A DNA stretch of 64,000 nt from Loktanella sp. M215 (GCF_021735925.1 NZ_WMEA01000001.1:1952001-2016000); one strand, 5' to 3'. Shown: positions 35,931 to 45,744, counted from the stretch's first letter. Translations and numbers: made by a program. Notes: generated by a model not told the origin, from the sequence alone.

Positions 35931-38222
35931 TCAGCAGACGGCGACGGCCTTCGCGCGCTCTTCCGGTACGTCGAATCGGTCGAGCATCATCACTTTGTGC
36001 CAGGCCTTCACGAAGTCCTTGACCAGACGGGCGTGACCGTCATCAGCGGCATAGACCTCTGCCACCTGACGCAGCTGCGCGTTGGCACCGAAGACCAGAT
36101 CGCAGCGCGTTGCCGTATGGCGGGACTGACCGCCTTCACGGGTCACGAGGTCGAACATCATCTCGTCGTCGCCTTGCGGCTCCCACGAATACTCCATGCT
36201 GCACAGCGTCTTGAAGAAGTCGTTGGTCAGCACGCCGGGCCGGTCGGTGAACACACCGGCGGACGACCCGTCGTAGTTGCCCGCCAGCACCTTCAGACCG
36301 CCGGTGATGGCCGTCCATTCGGGGGCCGTCAGGCTCAGCAGATGCGCCTTATCGAGGAAGATGTGCTCGGGAGCGACGTTATAGCCCACGGCTTCGTTGA
36401 TGTAGTTGCGGAAGCCGTCGACGACCGGTTGCAACCAGTTGAACTGCTCCACGTCCGTCAGCTCTTGCGTGGTGTCCATGCGGCCACCGATGAAAGGCAC
36501 GGTCACTTCGACACCCGCATCGCGCGCGGCCTTTTCGACCCCGGCGCAACCGGCCAGCACGATCAGGTCGGCCATCGACACGCGGCCAAAGTCGGCCTTC
36601 ACGCCTTCCAGCGTGTCCAGCACGTGACCCAGACGGCCGGGATTGTTGACCTCCCAGCTGCGCTGCGGTTCCAGCCGCAGACGGCCGCCGTTGGCACCGC
36701 CACGGTTGTCCGACTTGCGGTAGGTCGAGGCTGCGGCCCATGCGGACGAGACGAGGTCCTGCACGGACAGGCCCGTTGCGTGGATCTTGTCCTTCAGGGT
36801 CGCGACATCCGCATCGGACAGGCTGTAGCCGTCGTTCGCAGGGATCGGATCTTGCCACAGGAACTCTTCCGCCGGCACTTCCTTGCCGAGGTAGCGGACC
36901 TTCGGACCCATGTCGCGGTGCACCAGCTTGTACCACGCCTTGGAGAAGGCTTCCGTGAAGTAGTCGAAGTCGTTCAGGAACCGCTGGCAGATCGCGTTAT
37001 AGGCGGGGTCCACCTTCAGCGCGATGTCAGAGGTCATCATCATCAGCGTGTTCATCTGACCTTCGACATGGGCGTCGGGCGTCTTGGGTGCGTTCGGATC
37101 GACAGGCTTCCACTGGGTTGCACCGGCGGGGGATTTCGTCTGCTCCCATTCGAACCTGAACAGGTTCGTCAGATAATCGTTGTCCCATGCCACGGGGTTC
37201 GGGGTCCAGGATCCTTCGATACCGTTGGTCATCGTATACTGGCCGAAGCCGGTACCCTTGGGGTTCTGCCAGCCCATGCCCATCGCCTTCATCGGCGCAC
37301 CTTCTGGTGCGGGACCGATCTCGTCCGGCGAGGTCATGCCGTGCGATTTGCCAAACGCGTGGCCACCGGCGATCAGGGCGACGGTTTCCTCGTCGTTCAT
37401 CGCCATCCGGGCAAAGGTTTCGCGGATGTCGCGGGCGGAATCCATTGGCACGCCGTTGCCGTTCGGGCCTTCGGGGTCGACGTAGATCAGCGACTGGTTC
37501 GACGCGGCCAGCGGGTTTTCGAGGTCGTAGTAATCCTCTTTCACGTCACCCTTCCAGCGCAGGGTCCGTGTGACCATCTGGTCCGGGTGACCTTCGTGCG
37601 GGCCGGCAGGCGTGTCCTGCGGGCGCTTGCCATTCCAGCCTTCGGGGCCCCAGTAGGTCGCCTTGTCGGCTTCCCAAGCGTCGATGCGACCGCCGCCGAA
37701 GCCGAAGGTCGGAAAGTTCATGATTTCCAGCGCGCAATTGCCGGTCAGAACGATCAGGTCGGCCCAGCTGATCTTGGAGCCGTATTTCAGCTTGATCGGC
37801 GCCAGCAGGCGGCGCGACTTGTCGGTGTTGCCGTTGTCCCACCAGCTGTTGATCGGGGCAAAACGCTGCATGGCCTGTGCGGCACCGCCACGACCGTCGG
37901 CGATCCGGTAAGTCCCGGCAGAGTGCCAGGCCATGCGGACCATCTGCGGACCGTAGTTGTGATAGTCGGACGGCCACCACTCGACGGAGGTCGTCAGGAA
38001 GTCCTTGATATCGGCCTTGATCGCGTCAAGGTCGAGTTCCAAGAACCGCGATGCATAGTCCTCGTCCTTCATCGGGTTTGCGAAAGGCGGGTCCTGATGC
38101 AGCAACTCGACCTTCAGCCGGTTCGGCCACCAATGGTCCAGTTGCGGTTCGGACCCCAAGGCGCCGCCGACGCGGGTGCCGCGAAAGGGGCACGCGCCCT
38201 GAGTTGCTGCATGATCTTTCAT
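35931..38222 (-). CDS. katG: Catalase-peroxidase KatG
   Basis: 763 residues, full length. The distal haem pocket is [13 protein letters not shown] (R96, W99, H100). The Met-Tyr-Trp cross-link partners needed for catalase activity are present: W99, Y247 (SLIYVDPEG) and M273 ([12 protein letters not shown]). The proximal His is in [13 protein letters not shown] (H288). The C-terminal degenerate peroxidase half follows ([25 protein letters not shown]). It removes H2O2 in the cytoplasm. AGGAAAG precedes the start. No oxyR is adjacent. Confidence 0.95.
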   Translation of the reverse strand: MKDHAATQGACPFRGTRVGGALGSEPQLDHWWPNRLKVELLHQDPPFANPMKDEDYASRFLELDLDAIKADIKDFLTTSVEWWPSDYHNYGPQMVRMAWHSAGTYRIADGRGGAAQAMQRFAPINSWWDNGNTDKSRRLLAPIKLKYGSKISWADLIVLTGNCALEIMNFPTFGFGGGRIDAWEADKATYWGPEGWNGKRPQDTPAGPHEGHPDQMVTRTLRWKGDVKEDYYDLENPLAASNQSLIYVDPEGPNGNGVPMDSARDIRETFARMAMNDEETVALIAGGHAFGKSHGMTSPDEIGPAPEGAPMKAMGMGWQNPKGTGFGQYTMTNGIEGSWTPNPVAWDNDYLTNLFRFEWEQTKSPAGATQWKPVDPNAPKTPDAHVEGQMNTLMMMTSDIALKVDPAYNAICQRFLNDFDYFTEAFSKAWYKLVHRDMGPKVRYLGKEVPAEEFLWQDPIPANDGYSLSDADVATLKDKIHATGLSVQDLVSSAWAAASTYRKSDNRGGANGGRLRLEPQRSWEVNNPGRLGHVLDTLEGVKADFGRVSMADLIVLAGCAGVEKAARDAGVEVTVPFIGGRMDTTQELTDVEQFNWLQPVVDGFRNYINEAVGYNVAPEHIFLDKAHLLSLTAPEWTAITGGLKVLAGNYDGSSAGVFTDRPGVLTNDFFKTLCSMEYSWEPQGDDEMMFDLVTREGGQSRHTATRCDLVFGANAQLRQVAEVYAADDGHARLVKDFVKAWHKVMMLDRFDVPEERAKAVAVC

Positions 38223-38479
38223 GATGTCACTTTCCTGATCTCAATTTCGGTTGCGGGTCGGGACCCGCCAGCATCCGGGTACATCGGGCAGTCCGTAGGA
38301 TTGGCCCGTTTCCGGTCACATCTGCAGATCGTCCGGCCGTCCGGTTGCGGGTTGAAACGCGACCGGGACAGGCAAAGTTCCTCTTCATGTCGGACGAGGA
38401 TCGTTTGCGCGGCGCGACACACTGTCCGGGGGACGTGGTGGCGGCGTGAACTCCGGTGCGGGTGAGGAATTGCGCAGGG

Positions 38480-39952
38480 TCAGGACGCCACGGCGCGCGA
38501 TGCCTCGATCCGCAGGGCGGGGCCGTCCTGCATGGCGCGGCGCAGGCGACGTGACAGCGTGTCCACCGCCAGTGTCAGCGCGACTGACACCACCAGAAGC
38601 GCGATCACCCGGTCCATCCGCAGCGTCTGCACATTACTCTGGATGTAAAATCCCAAGGTGCCGATTCCCAGCAGGCCCATGATGGCGCTGTCGCGCAGAA
38701 TGATCTCCCACCGATAAAGGCAAAGCGCCCAGAACGATGGCGTCAGACGCGGCAGCAGATCCCACGCCCAAAGCGTCAGGCCCCGCGGCGCGTCTGGACG
38801 CTGCGGCAGGCCGCGCGCCTCGCGGCCCAGCAGATGCGCGATGATCGCGCCGTTGTGAAGCCCGAGCGCCAGGGCGGCCGGCAACATCGACGGCCCGAGG
38901 ATCTGCAACAACACGAAGGCCAGCATGTAATCCGGGATCGATCGCAGGACGACCAGAACACCGTGCCCCACCAGCGCACCCGCCCGGCCCACGATGCGCG
39001 GCACGATGGCCGGAAAGGCCAGCGCGGCCAGCACTGCCGCCCCGGCCAGCGCGATCTGCGACAGCACCAGCGTCGCGACCGACCCCGGCAGCGCCTGCGC
39101 GACGAAGACCTTGTGCAGCCAGTCGCCCCAGTCCGCACCGCTGCGCAGCGGTGCGGGCACGATGTCGGTCAGGAACCGCAGCACGGTACCATCGCCCATA
39201 GGCGGCACGGCGACCGTCATCAGTGCGGCGACAGAAGCGAGAAGGAACACCGGCACCAGCCGCCAGATCATCCAGATCCGCAAGGGCAGGATCAGCGCCA
39301 GAAACAGCGCCAGAACCGCGACGGCCTGCCCGTACTGCGCCTGCTTGAACGCCGTCTCCAACTGGAACCCCAGCGTCGGCAAACCGATGAAACCCAGCAC
39401 GGCAGAGGACCGCAGGCCACATTCCAGACGGTACAGGGTATAGGTCTGCATCTGTGGCAAGGCCTGTGGCAGTTGCACCCACAGCAGCCGGGTCAGGCGC
39501 GGCACCGTCCCCGGCAGGCGGGCCGCGGCGGGCGTGTCGTCGAGGTATTCCGAAAAGACCTTGGCGAAAATCCCCGCGTAGGGCAGCCCGATGGCCAGCA
39601 CGCCGGTCAGCGGCGACAGGCCCGTGACGCTGAACAGCAGCAAGGCCCAGAATAGCTCGTGCACCGCACGCAGGCAGATGCAGGCCAGCCGCACCGGCGT
39701 CACGGCATAAAACGGTGCCAGCAACAGGCCCGCCACGGCGCCAAGGGCGACGCCGCAGAATGCGAAGGCGACGGTCAACGCCGCAGCCCAGAGCATGCCG
39801 CCGGGATCGCTGAAATCCGGGTGCAGCACGCCGCGCCCGATGGCCGCCAATGTCATCCACGGATCGGGCCGTGCGGCACTCAGGTCCGCCAGCCACAGCG
39901 CCGCGACCGTCGCCAGCCCAAACCCCGCCAGAACGTCGCGACGGCGGATCAT
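38480..39952 (-). CDS. ABC transporter permease, duplicated PhnE-type (putative selenate/phosphonate family)
   Basis: 490 residues with about twelve hydrophobic helices in two homologous halves. Each half ends with the EAA-like permease loop: SAVLGFIGLPTLGFQLE in the first, DSAIMGLLGIGTLGFYIQ in the second. So two PhnE-type permease domains are fused in one chain. Its start overlaps the ATPase stop by 4 bp. It forms the membrane channel of the importer with the two genes upstream. Confidence 0.85.
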   Translation of the reverse strand: MIRRRDVLAGFGLATVAALWLADLSAARPDPWMTLAAIGRGVLHPDFSDPGGMLWAAALTVAFAFCGVALGAVAGLLLAPFYAVTPVRLACICLRAVHELFWALLLFSVTGLSPLTGVLAIGLPYAGIFAKVFSEYLDDTPAAARLPGTVPRLTRLLWVQLPQALPQMQTYTLYRLECGLRSSAVLGFIGLPTLGFQLETAFKQAQYGQAVAVLALFLALILPLRIWMIWRLVPVFLLASVAALMTVAVPPMGDGTVLRFLTDIVPAPLRSGADWGDWLHKVFVAQALPGSVATLVLSQIALAGAAVLAALAFPAIVPRIVGRAGALVGHGVLVVLRSIPDYMLAFVLLQILGPSMLPAALALGLHNGAIIAHLLGREARGLPQRPDAPRGLTLWAWDLLPRLTPSFWALCLYRWEIILRDSAIMGLLGIGTLGFYIQSNVQTLRMDRVIALLVVSVALTLAVDTLSRRLRRAMQDGPALRIEASRAVAS

Positions 39953-40608
39953 CGGTAAAGCGCCAGCAGGTCGGCCTCGGTCAAATCGCCTGCAGGCGCG
40001 TCGACGGCGATGCCCCCGGCCCGCAGGCCGACGATGCGCGTGGCGACCCGCAGCGCCTGATCCACATCGTGCAGCGCCAGGATCGAGGTCTTGAACCGTG
40101 CGCCCAGATGATCCAGCAGCGCCGCCCCCTGCGCGGGATCCAGCGCCGTCACCGGTTCGTCCCCCAGCACCACGGCGCCACCGCGCAGCAGCGCGCGCCC
40201 CAGCGCCACGCGCTGGCGCTGCCCGCCGGACAGTTGCGCGACACGGCGCCGCCCCATTCCGGACAGTCCGACGATGTCGAGTGTGTCTTCGACCCGCGCC
40301 CGCTCTGCCCGGCGCGGCCAGAGCAGACAGCGCAGGTTTTGGGCCGTGCCGTGATCGTCCAGCACGCCCATCCAGATGTTGTGAAAGACCGACAGGCTGC
40401 CGACCAGCCCGTGATCCTGCGGCACCAGTGCGGTGCGCAGGGCCATCCGGTCGTGCAGCGTGGCCAGCAACGTACTTTTGCCCACGCCGCTGCGCCCCAG
40501 CAGAACGATACGCTCGCCCGCCTCGATCCGCAGGGTCACGCCCCGCAGCACCGCCTGCCCACCCCAGCCCAGCGTCTGGTCCGTCAGCGCGACAAGCGGC
40601 GGTGTCAT
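39949..40608 (-). CDS. ABC transporter ATP-binding protein (PhnC-like)
   Basis: 219 residues. Walker A GRSGVGKST, Q-loop VPQDHGL, signature LSGGQRQRVALGRALLR, Walker B VVLGDEPVTALDP and switch LALHDVD. Walker B keeps the catalytic Glu but has Gly before DEP. Length and order are of PhnC-type ATPases. It overlaps both neighbours (1 bp with the binding protein gene, ATGA with the permease). Confidence 0.88.
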   Translation of the reverse strand: MTPPLVALTDQTLGWGGQAVLRGVTLRIEAGERIVLLGRSGVGKSTLLATLHDRMALRTALVPQDHGLVGSLSVFHNIWMGVLDDHGTAQNLRCLLWPRRAERARVEDTLDIVGLSGMGRRRVAQLSGGQRQRVALGRALLRGGAVVLGDEPVTALDPAQGAALLDHLGARFKTSILALHDVDQALRVATRIVGLRAGGIAVDAPAGDLTEADLLALYR

Positions 40609-41456
40609 CAGTCGATCAGGTCCAGCGCCCGCGCCGTGTCGACGATCGGCTGATACAACGCGTCGTCGGCGGCAATGAAGGCGCTCCGGGGGAACGATGC
40701 CAAAAGATTGGGATCGTCCATCGCGATCAGCGCGGCCTGTACCTTGTCCGCAAACCCGGCACCGAACCGGGCATCGACATCGCCACGGATCGTCCAGTTG
40801 TAGTCGGGGTAGGGCGGGGTTTGCCAGATGATCGTTGTGGCCGCAGCCTCGGGGGTGCCATCGGCGACGGCGGTGTCGTAGACCGCATAATTCAGCGCAC
40901 CAACCTCATAGGCACCGGACGCGACCAGTCGCAGCGTCTGACCGTGGTCGCCGGAAAAGCCGACGGCACTGAACAGATCGGACGGCGCCTCGCCCGTTGC
41001 CTCGCGGATCCAGTATTCCGGCATCAGACGACCAGAGGTCGAGGTTTCGGCCCCGAAGGTAAAGCTGCGCTCTGCCAGATCCGGAAAATCCTCGGTTCTG
41101 GTCAGACCGGTGTCGGTGTTGGCGATGAAATAGGTGACGAAGGTCTCGTCCTCCGCCCCCTGCGCAATCGCGTGGCTATCGGGCACGGCAATGCGTGCCT
41201 GCACGCCCGACAGCCCGCCGAACCAGCCCAGCTGGATCTGGTCGTTGGCGAAGGCGGTCACGGCGGCGGCATAGCTTTTCACCGGCACGTATTGCACATC
41301 GACGTCCAGTGCCTCTGACAGATAGTCGGCCACCGCGCCGAAGCGTTCGACCAGCCGTGATTCGTCGTCGTCGGGGATGGCCGAGAAATAGAGTGTTTGC
41401 GCCGCGGCAGACTGACCAGCCATGATCGCAAGCAGACAAACGAATAGTGTGCGCAT
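40608..41456 (-). CDS. Periplasmic substrate-binding protein, putative selenate-type PhnD family
   Basis: 282 residues with a signal peptide (RTLFVCLLAIMAGQSAAAQ). SAIPDDDESRLVERF, VPVKSYAAAVTAFANDQIQLGWFGGLSGVQAR, FTFGAETSTSGRLMPEYW, GALNYAVYD and IIWQTPPYPDYNW follow the PhnD-like subfamily annotated as putative selenate binding proteins rather than true phosphonate PhnD. The ligand is inferred from that family name only. No selenophosphate or selenocysteine gene is in the window. First gene of the three-gene transporter operon. Confidence 0.8.
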   Translation of the reverse strand: MRTLFVCLLAIMAGQSAAAQTLYFSAIPDDDESRLVERFGAVADYLSEALDVDVQYVPVKSYAAAVTAFANDQIQLGWFGGLSGVQARIAVPDSHAIAQGAEDETFVTYFIANTDTGLTRTEDFPDLAERSFTFGAETSTSGRLMPEYWIREATGEAPSDLFSAVGFSGDHGQTLRLVASGAYEVGALNYAVYDTAVADGTPEAAATTIIWQTPPYPDYNWTIRGDVDARFGAGFADKVQAALIAMDDPNLLASFPRSAFIAADDALYQPIVDTARALDLID

Positions 41457-41720
41457 CGTCGCGAACTCCTGATAATTGCCGCCGTTGCCTAGCGGAATGC
41501 CTCAGCATTGACCATGCCCGGCCAAGCTCAATCCTGAACAGCAGCCGGTGTTCCCGCCGCAATCGTCGTCTGTGTCCGTGGTGAGGCAACACGGGTCATG
41601 GACCGCCACGATCCGCGGCAACCTGCCGTCAATGACCTGCAGGGGCGACTCGAAAGGACAGTCCGCTGAAATGGCACGAGGCATTGCGCCGCAAATTTCG
41701 AGCGGGTATCAGACCCTACC

Positions 41721-41797
41721 GGTCCCGTAGCTCAACCGGATAGAGCACCTGACTTCTAATCAGGATGTTGGGGGTTCGAGTCCTCCCGGGATCGCCA
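41721..41797 (+). tRNA. tRNA-Arg (anticodon UCU)
   Basis: A 77-nt cloverleaf. Acceptor GGTCCCG pairs with CGGGATC, D-arm AGCTCAACCGGATAGAGC, anticodon stem CCTGA/TCAGG with loop CTTCTAA (anticodon TCT), T-arm GGGGGTTCGAGTCCTCC, then discriminator G and an encoded CCA. No integrase or duplicated tRNA end was seen nearby. Confidence 0.95.
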
Positions 41798-41897
41798 CGA
41801 CGGCACGGATGCAAAGCCCGTTGTTTGAATACTCATGCGAAAACAGCGGTCCTTTCTGGCAAGTCCAAGCTGTTCGGCGTCGTGTATCTGCACGGGG

Positions 41898-44639
41898 TCA
41901 GGATACTGCAGCCAAACGGCGCGCGATCACGACGGCTTCGGCTTGCGTCAGACCCGCACCCTCGCGCACCAGCGCGGAAGAAGCGTCGCCAAGGACCTGC
42001 GCCACCTCGGCCTCGTACCTCTGGAACTCGGCCTCGTCACTTGGCTCGAAGGCCGCACCGGCGCGTTCCAGAAGCGCGCGTGTCGCGCCCAGCAGGCGCG
42101 CGGCTTGGGCATGTTCGCCCCGCACGACCCCGACACCGCCCATCCCCATCAGGTACAGCAGCACGAGAATGTGGTAGCCGTTCGTCCCGGCCAAGGCATA
42201 GGTCCGGTTCAGCAGGGTCACGGCGTCTTCCCAGCGTCCCTCTCTCAGGCGAAAATGTGCGAGGTTCTGCAGGATACCGCCGGGCCACCACGTGTTGCCC
42301 AGCCGCTCTAGAATGGTCAGTGCCTCGTGATAGCAGGACTCGGCGGTCGCGACATCGCCGCCATAGCGGGCGCCTTCGCCAAGCGCGACCAGCGCGATGG
42401 CGACACCCTCGTCGTCCGCGTTCGCCTTGGCGGCCTCCAGCGAGGCCATGATCATCTCCGGCCCCGCCGGGAACTGGCCGGAGGCGGCGAGGGTGATGCC
42501 GTAGGTCGCCTTTGCACGCCCATGCTCGTGCGCCTGTCCGTGATCGGCATAGAGGGCATGCGCCATTTCGCAGCTTTCCAGCGCGCCTTCGTAATCGCCC
42601 GAAAAGATGCGGAACCAGCCGGCGACGTCGTGGATGATCGCCTTGGCGCGGCCATCGGGCTGGGTCTTGGCCTGCGTCAGCGCCGCCTCGATCCAAGTCC
42701 GGCCTTCGGAATAGAGGCCCTGCGGGATCCAGAACCACAACAGACCGCGCAGCAGATCGGCGGTCAGATCGGCGGTCGGCTGCTGTGTCGCCCAGCGCAG
42801 GGCCGCCCGCAGATTGGCCATTTCGTCATGCAGCCGGGTCACCGCCGCGCGTTGCGCCGCGCCGACCAGATCGTCCGCCAGTGCGACCACCATGTCGCGG
42901 TAATGCGCGGCGTGTCGCGCGCGCAAGGTGTCGGCATGGTGTCCGCTTTCCAGTTCGTCGGTGACGAAGCTGCGGACCGTTTCCAGCATGCGCAGGCGGG
43001 TCTCGCCGCTGACCTCGTCCTCTCGCAACAGACTGCGGTTCAGGAGGGAGACGATCAGATCGAAGGTATCGGCGCCCACATTGTGATCGGCACAGACGGC
43101 CACTGCAGAATCGACGGTGAAGCCGCCGCCGAACACGGACAGAGCGGCCAGGGCCTGCTGTTCCGGTGGGTCCAGCAGGTCATAGCTCCATGCAATCGTG
43201 TCACGCAGGGTGCGGTGCCGTCCCTCCTCGTCGCGGCGACCGCCAGCCAGCACGTCGATACTTTGTTCCAGCCGGTGGTCGATCATCTGTGGCGTCATCA
43301 GACGAATCCGCGAGGCTGCCAGTTCGATTGCCAGCGGCAGGCCGTCCAGCTGGTTGCAGATCGACAGCACGGATTGCAGGTTTTCGGCGGTCAGCGCAAA
43401 GCCCTTGCGCGCGGCAGCGGCGCGTTCAACGAACAGGCGCACGGCCGGATAGGACAGGGCGGCGTCGGCCCCGATGGACGCGTCGACCGGCGGGGACGGC
43501 AAGAGGCCCACGTCGTAAAGCTGCTCGTGCCTGATGTTCAACGGCTCCAGACTTGTCACGAGGATTTTCAGATCGGGGCAATCGGCCAGCAGGTTGCCCA
43601 CGGTGCCTGCGGCCTCGATCACGTGTTCCATGTTGTCGAGCACGAGCAGGGTGGGCCCCTGGGTCAGGGCGGCGCGCAGGCTGCGGTCGAGCGGCATGCC
43701 GGGGAATTCACGCACGCCCATCGCTTGCGCGATCGCGATCGGGACCATCGCCGGGTCCTGAATGGGGGCGAGGGGCACGAAGAACACGCCCGACGGAAAG
43801 TGATCCAGCAGTCCGTGCGCGGTTTCCAGCGCCAGCATGGTCTTGCCCGCACCGCCGGGTCCCGTCAGGGTCACCAGCCGGGTTGCGTCCTTGCTGAACA
43901 GGTGGTGCAGCACGGCCATTTCGTCATCGCGGCCGATGGGCAGGTTATTCGACGTCGGCAGATTGTTCGGACTGTTGCGGTTCGTCTTGATCGATGCCGC
44001 GATATCCTCCAGCCCGTCGATCGTCAGCATGTAAAGGTGTTCGGGATACCGCAGATCCTTGAGGTAATGCAGCCCGAGGTCTGCGGCCGACACGCCGTTC
44101 GGCAGGCCGTCCGGCCCGATGGCGGACAGCAGCGAGGCAGAGATCAGCACCTGTCCGCCGTGTCCGGCGGCGCTGATCCGGGCGGCGCGGTGCACGTCCA
44201 ACCCCCGGTAGCCCTGTTCGGGTGAATAGCGGACCTCTCCCAGATGCAGGCCCATGCGGACCCGCAACGGCATGTCGCCGGGCCAGTCCTGCCGGGCCAG
44301 CGCCTTTTGCGCCGCCACCGTCGCGGCAAGGGCCCGTCCGGGATCAGAGAAGACCGCAAAGAACGAGTCTCCGGCGGTGCTGACTTCGGTGCCGCCGTGG
44401 GTTTTCAGGACCTTGCGGATCACTGTGTTATGCAGCGTCAGTGCGGCGTCATATGCCGGCCCCAACCGCTGCAGCAGCCGCGTCGATCCCTCGATATCGG
44501 TGAACAGCAACGACAGTTCCAACTGACGTTCGGATGGTTCAGCGGTCGCACTGACCGGCGTCATGATCTGTAGTCCCGTCACGTTCAGTCCAATCCCGTC
44601 TGCCCCGCGCGGCGACTTGCTCGCCGCGCCGGAGGACAT
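41898..44639 (-). CDS. Class III cyclase-like domain, NB-ARC/AAA-type ATPase and TPR protein
   Basis: 913 residues. The N-terminal class III nucleotide cyclase domain (~40-210) keeps LFTDIEGSTRLL and STAGDSFFAVF (metal-binding aspartates) and RVRMGLHLGEV. The middle ATPase (~235-560) has P-loop LTGPGGAGKTMLA and LLVLDNMEHV (Walker B), as in LuxR/AfsR-like regulators. The C-terminal ~330 residues are TPR-like helices. There is no DNA-binding domain. It begins 20 bp after the stop of the 64-residue peptide gene on the same strand, so the two are probably co-transcribed. It may sense a ligand or peptide and make cyclic AMP; that is inference. Confidence 0.82.
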   Translation of the reverse strand: MSSGAASKSPRGADGIGLNVTGLQIMTPVSATAEPSERQLELSLLFTDIEGSTRLLQRLGPAYDAALTLHNTVIRKVLKTHGGTEVSTAGDSFFAVFSDPGRALAATVAAQKALARQDWPGDMPLRVRMGLHLGEVRYSPEQGYRGLDVHRAARISAAGHGGQVLISASLLSAIGPDGLPNGVSAADLGLHYLKDLRYPEHLYMLTIDGLEDIAASIKTNRNSPNNLPTSNNLPIGRDDEMAVLHHLFSKDATRLVTLTGPGGAGKTMLALETAHGLLDHFPSGVFFVPLAPIQDPAMVPIAIAQAMGVREFPGMPLDRSLRAALTQGPTLLVLDNMEHVIEAAGTVGNLLADCPDLKILVTSLEPLNIRHEQLYDVGLLPSPPVDASIGADAALSYPAVRLFVERAAAARKGFALTAENLQSVLSICNQLDGLPLAIELAASRIRLMTPQMIDHRLEQSIDVLAGGRRDEEGRHRTLRDTIAWSYDLLDPPEQQALAALSVFGGGFTVDSAVAVCADHNVGADTFDLIVSLLNRSLLREDEVSGETRLRMLETVRSFVTDELESGHHADTLRARHAAHYRDMVVALADDLVGAAQRAAVTRLHDEMANLRAALRWATQQPTADLTADLLRGLLWFWIPQGLYSEGRTWIEAALTQAKTQPDGRAKAIIHDVAGWFRIFSGDYEGALESCEMAHALYADHGQAHEHGRAKATYGITLAASGQFPAGPEMIMASLEAAKANADDEGVAIALVALGEGARYGGDVATAESCYHEALTILERLGNTWWPGGILQNLAHFRLREGRWEDAVTLLNRTYALAGTNGYHILVLLYLMGMGGVGVVRGEHAQAARLLGATRALLERAGAAFEPSDEAEFQRYEAEVAQVLGDASSALVREGAGLTQAEAVVIARRLAAVS

Positions 44640-44659
44640 CTTGCAAGCGGCGGTGCTGC

Positions 44660-44854
44660 CTAGAAAAAGCCGCCTTCGCTCGACGGCTTCAGGGGATGCT
44701 TCGACCCCAGCAGGTCGCGCGCCTTGATCAGTGCCTTGACCTCGTCATCCGACAATTCGGAATTCAGGGCCCGGTGGTGCTCCTCTGTCATCTCGCTCGT
44801 GTCCAGAACGCCGGCTTCCTGCAATTTCGTGACGTTCGATTTTTCTTCGGACAT
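44660..44854 (-). CDS. 64-residue acidic peptide, candidate precursor, C-terminus GGFF
   Basis: The start at 44854 is set by AAGGGAG 7 bp upstream; the ATG at 44860 is too close to it. The N-terminal ~50 residues are acidic and helical (VTKLQEAGVLDTSEM, LSDDEVKALIKARDLLG), like a leader. The last ~14 are Lys/Pro/Ser-rich and end SSEGGFF. There is no signal peptide and no cysteine. It lies upstream of the cyclase/ATPase gene and divergent from the diiron oxidase and S41 peptidase. I do not recognise a named family. A ribosomally made precursor or a small regulatory protein are both possible. Confidence 0.65.
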   Translation of the reverse strand: MSEEKSNVTKLQEAGVLDTSEMTEEHHRALNSELSDDEVKALIKARDLLGSKHPLKPSSEGGFF

Positions 44855-44991
44855 GCTCATGCTCCCTTTGAAATCAATGTGATTGGAAAACGGATCAGCA
44901 AAGACTTTGTAAAACAACCGCTTGATGCCTCGGTGACAAGGCCGGTCGGTACAGGCCGGTCGCATGCGGCCAACGCAATATCGCTGCGTCA

Positions 44992-45013
44992 AAGATTAAC
45001 ATACATTAATCTT
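44992..45013. promoter_or_regulatory. Palindromic operator candidate in the divergent region
   Basis: AAGATTAA, 6-nt spacer CATACA, TTAATCTT: 8-bp perfect arms in an unusually AT-rich stretch, 38 bp before the diiron oxidase start and 138 bp from the peptide start. A transcription-factor site controlling the divergent units is likely; no candidate regulator with a DNA-binding domain is adjacent. Confidence 0.5.
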
Positions 45014-45050
45014 CCAAAAATGTGTATATATTCAAAAGGGGAGTGAGACG

Positions 45051-45731
45051 ATGGATGGAACCACCCGACCGGCCAGCGTGCAGATCCGCACCAAGCTCGA
45101 GATGTTCCGGACCGGACTGGGACAATCCTTTGCCGAGGTCTGGGCCCGCGACGATCTGAACGTGGCCTATCCGGCCTTTCTGGGCATGGTCTACCAGATC
45201 ATCCGTGCCAGCGTCCCCCTGATGGAAGCTGCCCGCTTGGAGGCGGAACGGCGCAGCGGCGCGGATGCCATCTGCGGACCGCTGGCCGCCTATTTCGCCA
45301 AGCATATCCCCGAAGAGCGGCACCACGACGTCTGGACGCTGGAGGATCTTGGCGCGATCGGCCAGGATACCGATGCGATCGCCCGGGCGATGCCGAAGGC
45401 GGACGTGGCCCAGATGGTCGGCGCGCAGTATTACTGGATCCATCACCACCATCCGGTCGCCTTGCTGGGCTATATTTCCGTTCTCGAAGGGCAGCCGCCG
45501 TCCGTTGCACATATCGACCGGGTGCAGGCGCGCAGCGGTCTGCCAGACGCCGCGTTCCGCACCTATCGCTATCACGCGGGTGTCGATCCCCATCACAAGG
45601 ACGATCTGGACGCGCTGCTGGACAGCCTGCCGCTGACCCAGCGCGAGATTGGCTGGATCGGCGTTTCTGCCATCCAGACCCTGCAAAGCTATAAAATCTG
45701 CGTGGACAGGCTGCTCGACGATCTGGATTGA
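45051..45731 (+). CDS. Haem-oxygenase-like diiron oxidase (iron-containing redox enzyme family)
   Basis: 226 residues, all-helical. Putative diiron ligands are in HIPEERHHDVWTLEDLG (E88/E89, H91/H92, D93), ALLGYISVLEG (E146) and YRYHAGVDPHHKDDLDALL (H175, D179, H181/H182), the pattern of HDO enzymes related to UndA, BesC and SznF and to TenA/PqqC folds. Such enzymes use O2 in natural-product chemistry. AGGGGAG precedes the start. It lies 13 bp before the S41 peptidase gene and divergent from the 64-residue peptide gene. Substrate unknown; the peptide's C-terminus is one inferred possibility. Confidence 0.78.
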   Translation: MDGTTRPASVQIRTKLEMFRTGLGQSFAEVWARDDLNVAYPAFLGMVYQIIRASVPLMEAARLEAERRSGADAICGPLAAYFAKHIPEERHHDVWTLEDLGAIGQDTDAIARAMPKADVAQMVGAQYYWIHHHHPVALLGYISVLEGQPPSVAHIDRVQARSGLPDAAFRTYRYHAGVDPHHKDDLDALLDSLPLTQREIGWIGVSAIQTLQSYKICVDRLLDDLD

Positions 45732-45744
45732 ACGGAGGCGCATC

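Noticed and set aside
35799..38465. 888-residue plus-strand frame
   Set aside because: Antisense of katG, which has all catalytic residues on the minus strand.
41721..41797. tRNA-Arg as an attachment site of an integrated element carrying the peptide/HDO locus
   Set aside because: No integrase, no duplicated tRNA 3' end and no clear base-composition change were seen between 41.8 and 47.9 kb.
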